Assembly: GCA_003173915.1 (NCBI GenBank)
Contig: PPGL01000014.1
Location: forward strand, 1 to 39,607
DNA: 39,607 nt
Direction: 5' to 3'
Source: Candidatus Levyibacteriota bacterium
Lineage (GTDB): Bacteria; Patescibacteria; Microgenomatia; Levybacterales; UBA12049
Of the stretch, positions 8,001 to 15,126 are shown one piece after another; within the stretch, counting starts at the first letter, position 1, and every line of letters starts with the position of its first letter. Both the position numbers and the translations under genes were made by a program. Under the pieces are notes generated by a model that was given only the letters and a program-made list of their open reading frames with translations, was not told where the DNA came from and ran no database searches.

Positions 8001-8650
8001 ACGTTTATTTTTTTTCGCAGTTTATTTACAAATGGACAGAGATACGAAATAAACGGAGCATACGAACAAACCCGTTTCCCAGACAGCAAAAGATTTTTGA
8101 GTGTTTTGGGTGTGGGTTTTTCGCTTACCATTGTATACGCGCTTCCCACTCCCAAAGAACAATGGGCATCACTACTTGATGCGTATGGAATATTTAATAA
8201 AACTTTTGAACTTACAGATTCTTTTTTTCTTCCAAAAGAACGAGCGTTAAATAGTTCAACGATATCAATGTCTTTTGCATTTGCTAAAAATGTAGAACGA
8301 GAGAGAGAATGACGGGAATGTTCAAATGGATGAGGAATATATACAAGACCACCTTGGCGATGAATTTGCTTTGCAGTTTCTTCAAAGGATAAACCTGAAA
8401 CAACAGGTTGTCGTAAAAAAAGCCCAATTACTTCCCCTGCATTTGAATCAATTTCTTCTCCTACAATAATTCTGTCTCCTAATTTTTTTTGTAAAAAAAG
8501 AGCAAAATCAATGGTATTGTGATCTGTAATTGCAACTACATCGAGAGTAGTTTTAAGAAGCTTGGTATATCCACGCTCGGAAATGCCACCGTCATATGAT
8601 AAGATTGAGTGGGTATGTAAATCAAGCTTAATGGAGTGTTGAAGCATCAT
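7997..8650 (-). CDS. PHP-domain metal-dependent phosphoesterase
   Basis: 217 residues from the ATG at 8650 (another ATG at 8647; a TTG at 8665 is less likely). The PHP motifs are present: DLHTHS near the N-terminus (His12, His14), AITDHN, YIPHPFEHSRHS and SSSDAHC. These supply the His/Asp ligands of a multi-metal phosphoesterase site. The family includes histidinol and nucleoside phosphatases and TrpH-like enzymes. It is the first gene of the trio with diacylglycerol kinase and CarS-like synthase, each overlapping the next by 4 bp. A role in removing phosphate from an inositol phosphate or phosphatidylinositol phosphate is an attractive inference but not shown by sequence. Its start codon interlocks with that of the divergent phosphatidyltransferase. 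Confidence 0.85.
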   Translation of the reverse strand: MMLQHSIKLDLHTHSILSYDGGISERGYTKLLKTTLDVVAITDHNTIDFALFLQKKLGDRIIVGEEIDSNAGEVIGLFLRQPVVSGLSFEETAKQIHRQGGLVYIPHPFEHSRHSLSRSTFLANAKDIDIVELFNARSFGRKKESVSSKVLLNIPYASSSDAHCSLGVGSAYTMVSEKPTPKTLKNLLLSGKRVCSYAPFISYLCPFVNKLRKKINV

Positions 8651-9236
8651 GGTAGCAAAAAACAAATTACTAATTCAGCAGGTATTTTTAAGGATTATAC
8701 CATACTTTTCTTGGATTCATCCGAATATCATTACATTATTTTCGCTATTCTTTTCCGCTGCATTTTTTATTTTTCTTGTGTCGCACAATTACTTTTTTGC
8801 ATTTCTTGCACTTCTTGGCAGTACCACAGATGCTCTTGATGGAGCAGTAGCAAGATATTTTCATAAAACATCTCAATTTGGAGCCCTTCTTGACAGCACA
8901 ACTGACCGAATATCAGATGCAGTTATTATTTCCGCATTCTCATTTGCTGGATTTGTTGGATGGCAACTAACACTTCCTCTTATTATTCTCAGTTTTCTTA
9001 TTAGTTATATTCGTGCACGAGGAGAATATCTTTTTCAGATGTCTCTTGAGGGAATTGGTATTATGGAGCGTACAGAAAGGATTATCGGGATAGCAGTTGC
9101 AACAATTGCATTATTTTTTTATACACCATCAACCTACACTTTTTCTTTTGAAACATGGATTTTTTTACTACTTTTAGTATTATCAGTAATAACTGTTATG
9201 CAACGCTTATTATTTTTGTGGAAAAGAGACAAGTAA
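8649..9236 (+). CDS. CDP-alcohol phosphatidyltransferase, probably phosphatidylinositol-phosphate synthase
   Basis: 195 residues with several membrane helices. The complete family motif D-x2-DG-x2-AR-x8-G-x3-D-x3-D is present at residues 61-86 (D61, D64, G65, A68, R69, G78, D82, D86). These residues bind the metal ions and the CDP-lipid. The enzyme displaces CMP from CDP-diacylglycerol with an alcohol. The family also makes phosphatidylglycerophosphate and phosphatidylserine, so the motif alone does not give the substrate. Ino1 and a CDP-lipid synthase within 5 kb make inositol-3-phosphate the best candidate, as for actinobacterial PgsA1 and archaeal archaetidylinositol-phosphate synthase. 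A GGAG at 8633-8636 lies 12 nt upstream, rather far for an SD. Confidence 0.88.
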   Translation: MVAKNKLLIQQVFLRIIPYFSWIHPNIITLFSLFFSAAFFIFLVSHNYFFAFLALLGSTTDALDGAVARYFHKTSQFGALLDSTTDRISDAVIISAFSFAGFVGWQLTLPLIILSFLISYIRARGEYLFQMSLEGIGIMERTERIIGIAVATIALFFYTPSTYTFSFETWIFLLLLVLSVITVMQRLLFLWKRDK

Positions 9237-9241
9237 CACAA

Positions 9242-10048
9242 TTACTGATCTTGTAAATCTTGCAAAACATCTAGTACTCCATCATCAAAGTATGTTCCAG
9301 TTGGCGGACAAAGTACGGGAAATCCATATGCCTTAGGAAGCGGTTGCTTGCCAACATATACAAAGGTCGCTTTCCCACCATCAAGTGCAATTCTTTCGGC
9401 AATTGTTGCGTCAGATGGACTATCTCCAAAAGCAACATATGAATCTGGATGAATTTGACGTTTCTTTAAAAATTCAAGTAATTTTTCCGAAGCAATCCGT
9501 TTATCAATAAACTTATGTTGGATATCCATTGATATTTCCGACTTATCCATATGTACGTCTGGAAATTCTGGAACAATATTTTCCAAAACCCATGCTTCAA
9601 GTTTTTGTAAAATATCTTTTTCTACAGAAACTTTTTCTTTATCTTCTCCTCCAACAATTTCAACAGATACCATTGTTTTTTTATCGGGGTCAAAAAAAAC
9701 TCCATCCATTCCGTTAATTGCTTGCTTAATGATTTCTTGAATTTCTTGAGGAACATGAAATCGAGTATCAATCTGTACATCAGGAACACTATTTGAAAAT
9801 GTCATCGTGACAGCCCCTTTTTCGCAAGAAACAAATAAATTATCGAGCAAATGATTTCCTTGCAAATCTTTTGAAAGAAGTGGAATAATATGTTGTTGTA
9901 CCCAAGCGCTCGATCTACCTGTTGCAATAGCCACATGCCACTCTTTATTCAATTCTTCTGCCATAAAATGAAGAATTTTCGAGTTAGGGTTTTTTGTATC
10001 AGGGTTTGTCAAAACACCATCAATATCAAAAATATAGAGTGTTTCCAT
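9242..10048 (-). CDS. HAD-superfamily (type IIB-like) phosphatase
   Basis: 268 residues. HAD motif I is DIDGVLT at 8-14 (nucleophile Asp8, acid/base Asp10), motif II is around AIATGRS, and motif IV is FGDSPSD (about 208-214). The cap insertion is of the C2/IIB size, as in sucrose- and trehalose-phosphate phosphatases and phosphomannomutase-like enzymes. It is cytoplasmic and acts on a phosphorylated small molecule. It starts 6 bp after the lon stop and is likely co-transcribed with it. It ends 5 bp from the convergent phosphatidyltransferase. A sugar-phosphate or inositol-phosphate substrate is possible, but the sequence does not decide. Confidence 0.85.
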   Translation of the reverse strand: METLYIFDIDGVLTNPDTKNPNSKILHFMAEELNKEWHVAIATGRSSAWVQQHIIPLLSKDLQGNHLLDNLFVSCEKGAVTMTFSNSVPDVQIDTRFHVPQEIQEIIKQAINGMDGVFFDPDKKTMVSVEIVGGEDKEKVSVEKDILQKLEAWVLENIVPEFPDVHMDKSEISMDIQHKFIDKRIASEKLLEFLKKRQIHPDSYVAFGDSPSDATIAERIALDGGKATFVYVGKQPLPKAYGFPVLCPPTGTYFDDGVLDVLQDLQDQ

Positions 10049-10054
10049 GTAGAA

Positions 10055-12454
10055 TTATCCAACTGTCTGCGGGCGTGATGCAGGCATAGGCTCTTGAGCA
10101 TGATGAGGTGGAATATTTTCTGCTCTTTTTACTTTTAACTTTTCAGAAAGAGCAACAGGAAGCACTTCATCCATATGAGTAACAAAAACAAAGTGTAAAT
10201 CATCAAGAACTTCCTTTGGCACATCTTCCAAGTCTTTTTTATTCTCCTTTGGCAAAATAACTGTTTTAATTCCTGCTCTATGCGCGGCAATTACTTTTTC
10301 TTTCACTCCACCAATTTCTAGTGCTCGCCCACGAAGTGTCACTTCTCCTGTCATTGCAACAGTTCGTTTGACTGGTATTTTTGTTAGTGCAGAGACAATT
10401 GCTGTTGTGATTGCAAGTCCTGCAGAAGGTCCATCTTTTGGTACAGCGCCTTCCGGAACATGCACATGAATATCTGTTTTTTGAAATACTTTGTCAGAAA
10501 TTCCCAAATATGGTGCTCGTGAACGAATGTATGACAAAGCAGCTTGTGCAGATTCTTTCATAACATCTCCGAGCTGTCCGGTTAAAATAAGTGATCCTTT
10601 CCCAGACATCAGTGCAACTTCAATAAAAAGAATATCTCCACCAGCTTCGGTCCACGCAAGTCCTGTTGACATACCGATTTCATCTTTTTTCTCAATTAAC
10701 GTTGCGCTAAATTGAATTGGCCCCAGAAGTTTGGCTGCCATTTTGTCATCGACCGCTACTTTTTCTTCCTTTCCTTCAGCAATGAGTTTGGCTACTTTTC
10801 GATAAATTGTTGCAAGTTTTCGCTCAAGATTACGTACGCCTGCTTCTCTTGTGTAATGGGAGATAATAAACTTTAACGCTTCATCGCTAACACTAATTTG
10901 ATCTTCTTTTAAGCCATTAGCTTCGCGCTGTTTTTTGAAAAGGAAGTTTTTGGCAATATGAAACTTTTCATCTTGTGTATACCCTGCAAAATGAATAATT
11001 TCCAATCTATCCCGAAGCGCTGGTGGAATTGTATCAAGAACATTTGCTGTGGTGATAAACATAACATTGGAAAGATCAAAGGGAACTTCCAAATAATGAT
11101 CTGAGAATGAATTGTTTTGTTCGGGGTCAAGCGCTTCAAGAAGTGCACTGGATGGATCGCCTCTAAAATCTGCACCAACTTTGTCGATTTCATCAAGCAT
11201 AAACACTGGATTTCGGGTCCCAGCATCTTTTATTCCTTGAATAATACGTCCTGGAAGAGCACCCACGTAAGTCCTTCTATGACCTCGAATTTCTGCTTCA
11301 TCTCGAATTCCTCCCAAGGAAACTCTGACAAATTTTCGTCCTAATGCTTTTGCAATTGATTTTCCAATAGAAGTTTTTCCAACTCCTGGAGGTCCTGCAA
11401 AACAAAGAATTGGACCTCGCATTTTTCCTGCTAATTTTCTGACAGCAAGATATTCAACAATACGTTCTTTTGCTTTTTTAATTCCGTAATGTTCTTCGTC
11501 TAGAATTTTTTCCGCAATTTTAATATCGACTGTATCTTTACTTTCTTCACTCCATGGAAGAGCAACAAGCCACTCAACATAATTTCTTACATATCCTGCT
11601 TCTGGATTAAATTGATTCATTTGAGAAAGTTTTTTAATTTCTTTTTTCACTTTTTCTTCAACATCTTCGGGCATGCCAGCTTTTTTCATTTTGTCCAAAA
11701 GCTCTTTTACTTCTCCTACTTCATCTTCGTCTCCTTCTTCTCCCATTTTTCCAAGTTCGTTTTTAATTGTTTTTAGTCTTTCTCGAAGCATTGCTTCACG
11801 AGCTCCTTTTTCAAAACGTTCTTGTGTTTTGGATGCAATTTTTCTTTCCAAATCTAACACTTTGATTTCCCTTGCCAAATATTCTGCAACTTTTTCAAGT
11901 CGTTGTTTGACGTTGGTCATTTCAAGAAGTGCTTGTCTTTCTTGCGGCTTTAAATCAAGTACTGAAGCAATAAGATCTGCAAGCTCTGAAGGAGTATTGT
12001 CAGACATAATATTCATGAAAACTAAAAAGTCAGCAGATTTTCCAAGGTTCATTGCCTTTCGAAATTCACCGGTTAAGTGATTGCATAGTGCTTTTACTTC
12101 TGCACTATCCTCTAAAACATCTGGCAATTCCACAACATGAGCGAGTAAGTATGACTGATGATCTTCATAGGAAGTGATTTTTACTCTATTTAATCCACGT
12201 ACTTGCGCATTAATTTCTCCATTTGTTCGGATCATGCGTTCAATGCGAGAAAGTGTTCCTACTTCGTACAAATCATCTATTGAAGGGTCATTGAGTCTAG
12301 GATTTTTTTGCAGTACAAAACAGACAATTCTTTCTCCTTGAAAAGAAGATTCCAGTGCAGCCAAACTCTTTGGTCTTCCAAATGTTAGGACTGAATCTGT
12401 ATTTGGGAAAATGATGCCATCTCGAATTGGAATTATTGGTACAACTTTATCCAT
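10055..12454 (-). CDS. lon: ATP-dependent Lon protease
   Basis: 799 residues, full length. The order is an N-terminal LAN substrate domain (1 to about 200), a helical coiled region with many Lys/Glu, an AAA+ module with Walker A GPPGVGKT (354-361) and Walker B FMLDEIDK, and a C-terminal protease domain. The catalytic dyad is intact: Ser677 in KDGPSAGLAI and Lys720 in GGVKEK, spaced 43 residues as in E. coli Lon. It degrades misfolded and regulatory proteins in the cytoplasm. The upstream region holds a strong promoter and a CIRCE-like inverted repeat, so heat or stress induction through HrcA is plausible. The HAD phosphatase follows 6 bp after the stop. Confidence 0.98.
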   Translation of the reverse strand: MDKVVPIIPIRDGIIFPNTDSVLTFGRPKSLAALESSFQGERIVCFVLQKNPRLNDPSIDDLYEVGTLSRIERMIRTNGEINAQVRGLNRVKITSYEDHQSYLLAHVVELPDVLEDSAEVKALCNHLTGEFRKAMNLGKSADFLVFMNIMSDNTPSELADLIASVLDLKPQERQALLEMTNVKQRLEKVAEYLAREIKVLDLERKIASKTQERFEKGAREAMLRERLKTIKNELGKMGEEGDEDEVGEVKELLDKMKKAGMPEDVEEKVKKEIKKLSQMNQFNPEAGYVRNYVEWLVALPWSEESKDTVDIKIAEKILDEEHYGIKKAKERIVEYLAVRKLAGKMRGPILCFAGPPGVGKTSIGKSIAKALGRKFVRVSLGGIRDEAEIRGHRRTYVGALPGRIIQGIKDAGTRNPVFMLDEIDKVGADFRGDPSSALLEALDPEQNNSFSDHYLEVPFDLSNVMFITTANVLDTIPPALRDRLEIIHFAGYTQDEKFHIAKNFLFKKQREANGLKEDQISVSDEALKFIISHYTREAGVRNLERKLATIYRKVAKLIAEGKEEKVAVDDKMAAKLLGPIQFSATLIEKKDEIGMSTGLAWTEAGGDILFIEVALMSGKGSLILTGQLGDVMKESAQAALSYIRSRAPYLGISDKVFQKTDIHVHVPEGAVPKDGPSAGLAITTAIVSALTKIPVKRTVAMTGEVTLRGRALEIGGVKEKVIAAHRAGIKTVILPKENKKDLEDVPKEVLDDLHFVFVTHMDEVLPVALSEKLKVKRAENIPPHHAQEPMPASRPQTVG

Positions 12455-12494
12455 AATGTTTTACTAAACCTTTTGTGGTGTGCTGTTTAATCTA

Positions 12495-12529
12495 TTAGCA
12501 CTCTAGCATACCTTTCTGCTAATTGTCAA
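12495..12529 (-). promoter_or_regulatory. lon promoter with CIRCE-like inverted repeat
   Basis: On the minus strand a perfect -35 TTGACA (12529-12524), an 18-bp spacer and TAGAGT as -10 (12505-12500). Overlapping it is an inverted repeat with arms TTAGCA (12522-12517) and GAGTGCTAA (12503-12495). The second arm is a perfect half of the HrcA site CIRCE (TTAGCACTC-N9-GAGTGCTAA). The first arm matches 6 of 9, and the spacing is one base longer than canonical. The leader would be about 38 nt. Confidence 0.55.
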
Positions 12530-12552
12530 GGGATTAAAATAATTTTCTCATG

Positions 12553-12582
12553 TTGACAGGCAACGCGTGCGGCTCCTACAAT
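12553..12582 (+). promoter_or_regulatory. Promoter of the Mg-sensor/NRAMP operon
   Basis: TTGACA at 12553-12558, an 18-bp spacer and TACAAT at 12577-12582. Only 9 nt separate the -10 from the ATG at 12592, so the transcript would start within about 3 nt of the start codon. There is no SD, which fits a leaderless message. Confidence 0.65.
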
Positions 12583-12591
12583 TAAACCACT

Positions 12592-13773
12592 ATGTTTTAT
12601 CTAAGTCAACTCCTAGGAAAAACCCTGTATTATCAAGACAAACCATTTGGTCGGCTCGTTGATATGGCTATTTTTACCAGTCGCCCACAACCTCCAATAT
12701 CCAAAATTGAAATTGAACAAGGAAAGAAAAAAATTACTCTCTCTCCACAGGTAGTCCGACTCGAAAATGGAAAATGGATTTTAGAAAATCCTAATACGCC
12801 GTTTCTTCCCTATGATCATCAAGATTTTTATCTTGCGGAAGATTTACTCGACAAACAAGTTATTGATACAGATGGCAAACGTCTAGTACGAGTTAATGAT
12901 GTTGTTTTAGAACAGAACGGTGAATTAAAAGTGACAGCAATTGACATCGGATTCCCTGGAATTTTACGAAGACTTGGAATTCCTATGTCTACACAATCTA
13001 AATGGATTCCCTGGCAATTTATTGAAGCATTTGACTATCAAACAGGCAATATTAAGATAAAACTTTCCCAAACCAAACTCAACGCACTCCATCCATCCGA
13101 ACTTGCAGACATTTTGGAAGATGTTGGAACCAAAGAACGTCTGGGACTTGTTGCTGCCCTTGATGCAAAGAAAGCAGCTCGCGCAATTGAAGAAACAAAC
13201 GATCAAACCCAAATGTCTATTCTAGAAGAAGTTTCTGTTCCGCATTTTAAGGATGTTTTAAACACGATGCGTTTATCCGAACTTGCTGATGTTTTAGACA
13301 GAATTAACCCAATGAAAACTCGCGAAATTCAAGCAGCTCTTGGAGAAGAACGCGCACAAAAAGTAAGAAAATTATTTTCGTATTCCGATAATGTTGCAGG
13401 TGGACTTATGCGAACATCTTTTCTTTTTATGCAAGGAACAAAAACAGTAAAAGAAGCTCTAAAAGTATTTGCCGAAAGAGCATACAAACCAGAAACAATC
13501 CTTATTGTTAATGAACAAGATAAGCTTATTGGAACAATTCAAACAAAAAATTTTCTTAATACAGACTCATTAGCATCATTACAAGATATTGTTGAAGACA
13601 AGCAATTTGTTTATTCCAATGCTGCTTTTGACGACGTTTTCCGACTGTTTAGTGAATATAATCTGCGAGCAGTTCCAGTTGTTGATAAAGAAAAAAAACC
13701 TATTGGCATGATTGTCATTGATGACCTCTTAAAATCACTTGATGAAAAGAGGGAAAAAGATGAAGAAATTTAA
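12592..13773 (+). CDS. PRC-barrel/MgtE-N/CBS-pair protein, putative Mg2+ sensor subunit
   Basis: 393 residues without membrane segments. The N-terminal part carries PRC-barrel-like repeats (LLGKTLYYQDKPFGRLVD, then LLDKQVIDTDGKRLVRVND, about 1-150). The middle is an MgtE intracellular N-domain (LHPSELADILEDV, about 165-255) and the C-terminus is a CBS pair (about 275-385). In MgtE channels the N and CBS domains bind Mg2+ and gate the pore. Here they are detached from any MgtE pore and fused to PRC domains. The gene overlaps an NRAMP-related transporter by 14 bp, so it probably senses the ion and regulates that transporter. The domain calls are good; the function is inferred. Confidence 0.85.
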   Translation: MFYLSQLLGKTLYYQDKPFGRLVDMAIFTSRPQPPISKIEIEQGKKKITLSPQVVRLENGKWILENPNTPFLPYDHQDFYLAEDLLDKQVIDTDGKRLVRVNDVVLEQNGELKVTAIDIGFPGILRRLGIPMSTQSKWIPWQFIEAFDYQTGNIKIKLSQTKLNALHPSELADILEDVGTKERLGLVAALDAKKAARAIEETNDQTQMSILEEVSVPHFKDVLNTMRLSELADVLDRINPMKTREIQAALGEERAQKVRKLFSYSDNVAGGLMRTSFLFMQGTKTVKEALKVFAERAYKPETILIVNEQDKLIGTIQTKNFLNTDSLASLQDIVEDKQFVYSNAAFDDVFRLFSEYNLRAVPVVDKEKKPIGMIVIDDLLKSLDEKREKDEEI

Positions 13774-14998
13774 CATATTTTTTCTGCGATTGTTACCTAT
13801 CCTTGCTATCATTGGCCCTGGGATTATCTCTGGATCAGTTGACAACGACGCAGGAGGCATCACGACATATTCGATTGCAGGAGCAAATTTTGGGTTTGCA
13901 CTACTGTGGGTGCTTTTTCTTACCACATTTGCACTTGCTATCACACAAGAAATTGGTGCAAGAATGGGACTTGTCACAGGAAAGGGCCTTGCCTCACTTA
14001 TCCGGGAAAAATTTGGCATTCGATGGACAACATTTATCATGCTTGTATTATTTTTGGCAAATATTGGCACAATTGCTGCAGAATTTGCGGGTATTGCAGC
14101 ATCACTTGAAATTTTTCATATTCAACGCATCACTTCTGTAGTCATCGTCGGTTTGGGAATATTTTTCCTTGTTACTCGGGGAAATTTTAAGAAACTTGAG
14201 CAAATTTTTCTTGTCGCATCGGGCTTTTATATAGTATATATAGTATCAGCATTTCTTGCCAAACCAGATTGGGCTGCTTCACTCAGAAGTCTTGTTACGC
14301 CAACAATTCAACCAACTAAAGCGTATTTTTTAGCACTTATTGCAACAATTGGAACAACGATTACCCCGTGGGGGCAATTTTTTATTCAGGATTACGTCGT
14401 TGATAAAAAACTCACAAAAGACGATTTGCAAGTAGAACGCGGAGATGTTTTTTTTGGATCGTTTATTACAAATTTTATTTCATTTTTTATTATTCTCGCA
14501 TGTGCAGCAACTATTTTTGCACACGGCAAATCAATTGTTGATGCAAAGGATGCTGCAATTGCATTACAACCATTGGCTGGTAATTTAGCCGCCGCGTTAT
14601 TTGCATTTGGACTTCTTAATGCTTCTATTTTTGGCGCTGCATTGGTTCCAGTCTCAACAGCATATGTTATTACAGAGGCTTTTGGATTTGAATCAGGACT
14701 AAATTTTAGTTTTGCTGAAGCACCACAGTTTTATGGACTTTTTGCATCTCTTCTTATAATTGGAGGACTTTTAGTGATTTTTCCATTTGTTCCGCTTATC
14801 AACATTCTTTTTGTGACACAAGCTATCAATGCAGTGTTACTTTTACCAATTCTAGTGTTTGTGTTTATCCTTTCAAATGATAAAAAACTCCTGAATGGTA
14901 ATTCAAATAATACATTTATGAATGCTGTCGTTGCGATTACTTTTGGTGCTATTGCGATAAGTACAATTGCTTACTTTTTTTCTCTATTCTTTTCTTAA
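13760..14998 (+). CDS. NRAMP-related divalent-metal transporter, likely Mg2+ (NRMT-like)
   Basis: I chose the ATG at 13760 (412 residues) because GAGGG lies 6 nt upstream (13749-13753). About 11 membrane helices of the LeuT/NRAMP fold are visible. The first helix reads IIGPGIISGSVDNDAGG, where canonical Mn/Fe transporters have DPGN. The helix-6 position has TPW (202-204) where canonical family members have MPH, including the metal-coordinating Met. Loss of both motifs is the hallmark of NRAMP-related Mg2+ transporters rather than MntH. The overlapping upstream gene has MgtE-N and CBS domains, which supports Mg2+. The family is sure; the ion is a well-supported inference. Confidence 0.88.
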   Translation: MKKFNIFFLRLLPILAIIGPGIISGSVDNDAGGITTYSIAGANFGFALLWVLFLTTFALAITQEIGARMGLVTGKGLASLIREKFGIRWTTFIMLVLFLANIGTIAAEFAGIAASLEIFHIQRITSVVIVGLGIFFLVTRGNFKKLEQIFLVASGFYIVYIVSAFLAKPDWAASLRSLVTPTIQPTKAYFLALIATIGTTITPWGQFFIQDYVVDKKLTKDDLQVERGDVFFGSFITNFISFFIILACAATIFAHGKSIVDAKDAAIALQPLAGNLAAALFAFGLLNASIFGAALVPVSTAYVITEAFGFESGLNFSFAEAPQFYGLFASLLIIGGLLVIFPFVPLINILFVTQAINAVLLLPILVFVFILSNDKKLLNGNSNNTFMNAVVAITFGAIAISTIAYFFSLFFS

Positions 14999-15114
14999 GT
15001 TTTGCACTTAATTGAACAAGAACTTATTGGAGATTGTAAAGACTTTACGTATTTCTAAAATAATTCATTATTCTCTTACACTACTTTTATGCATATACCT
15101 ACCTCTTCATTTAT

Positions 15115-15120
15115 TCTAAT
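15115..15120 (+). promoter_or_regulatory. -10-like element before the double glycosyltransferase gene
   Basis: TCTAAT (5 of 6 to TATAAT) ends 6 nt before the ATG at 15127. No good -35 is present. The rest of the gap 14999-15114 is AT-rich with one short palindrome (GTAAAGACTTTAC, 15036-15048) and no gene. Confidence 0.3.
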
Positions 15121-15126
15121 TTCCCT

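Noticed and set aside
13735..14070. Minus-strand open frame opposite the NRAMP gene
   Set aside because: It is a shadow of the conserved first helices of the transporter, with no start signal or recognisable product.
15036..15048. Palindrome GTAAAG-A-CTTTAC as an operator
   Set aside because: It is short and AT-rich, not placed on a convincing promoter, and likely enough by chance.
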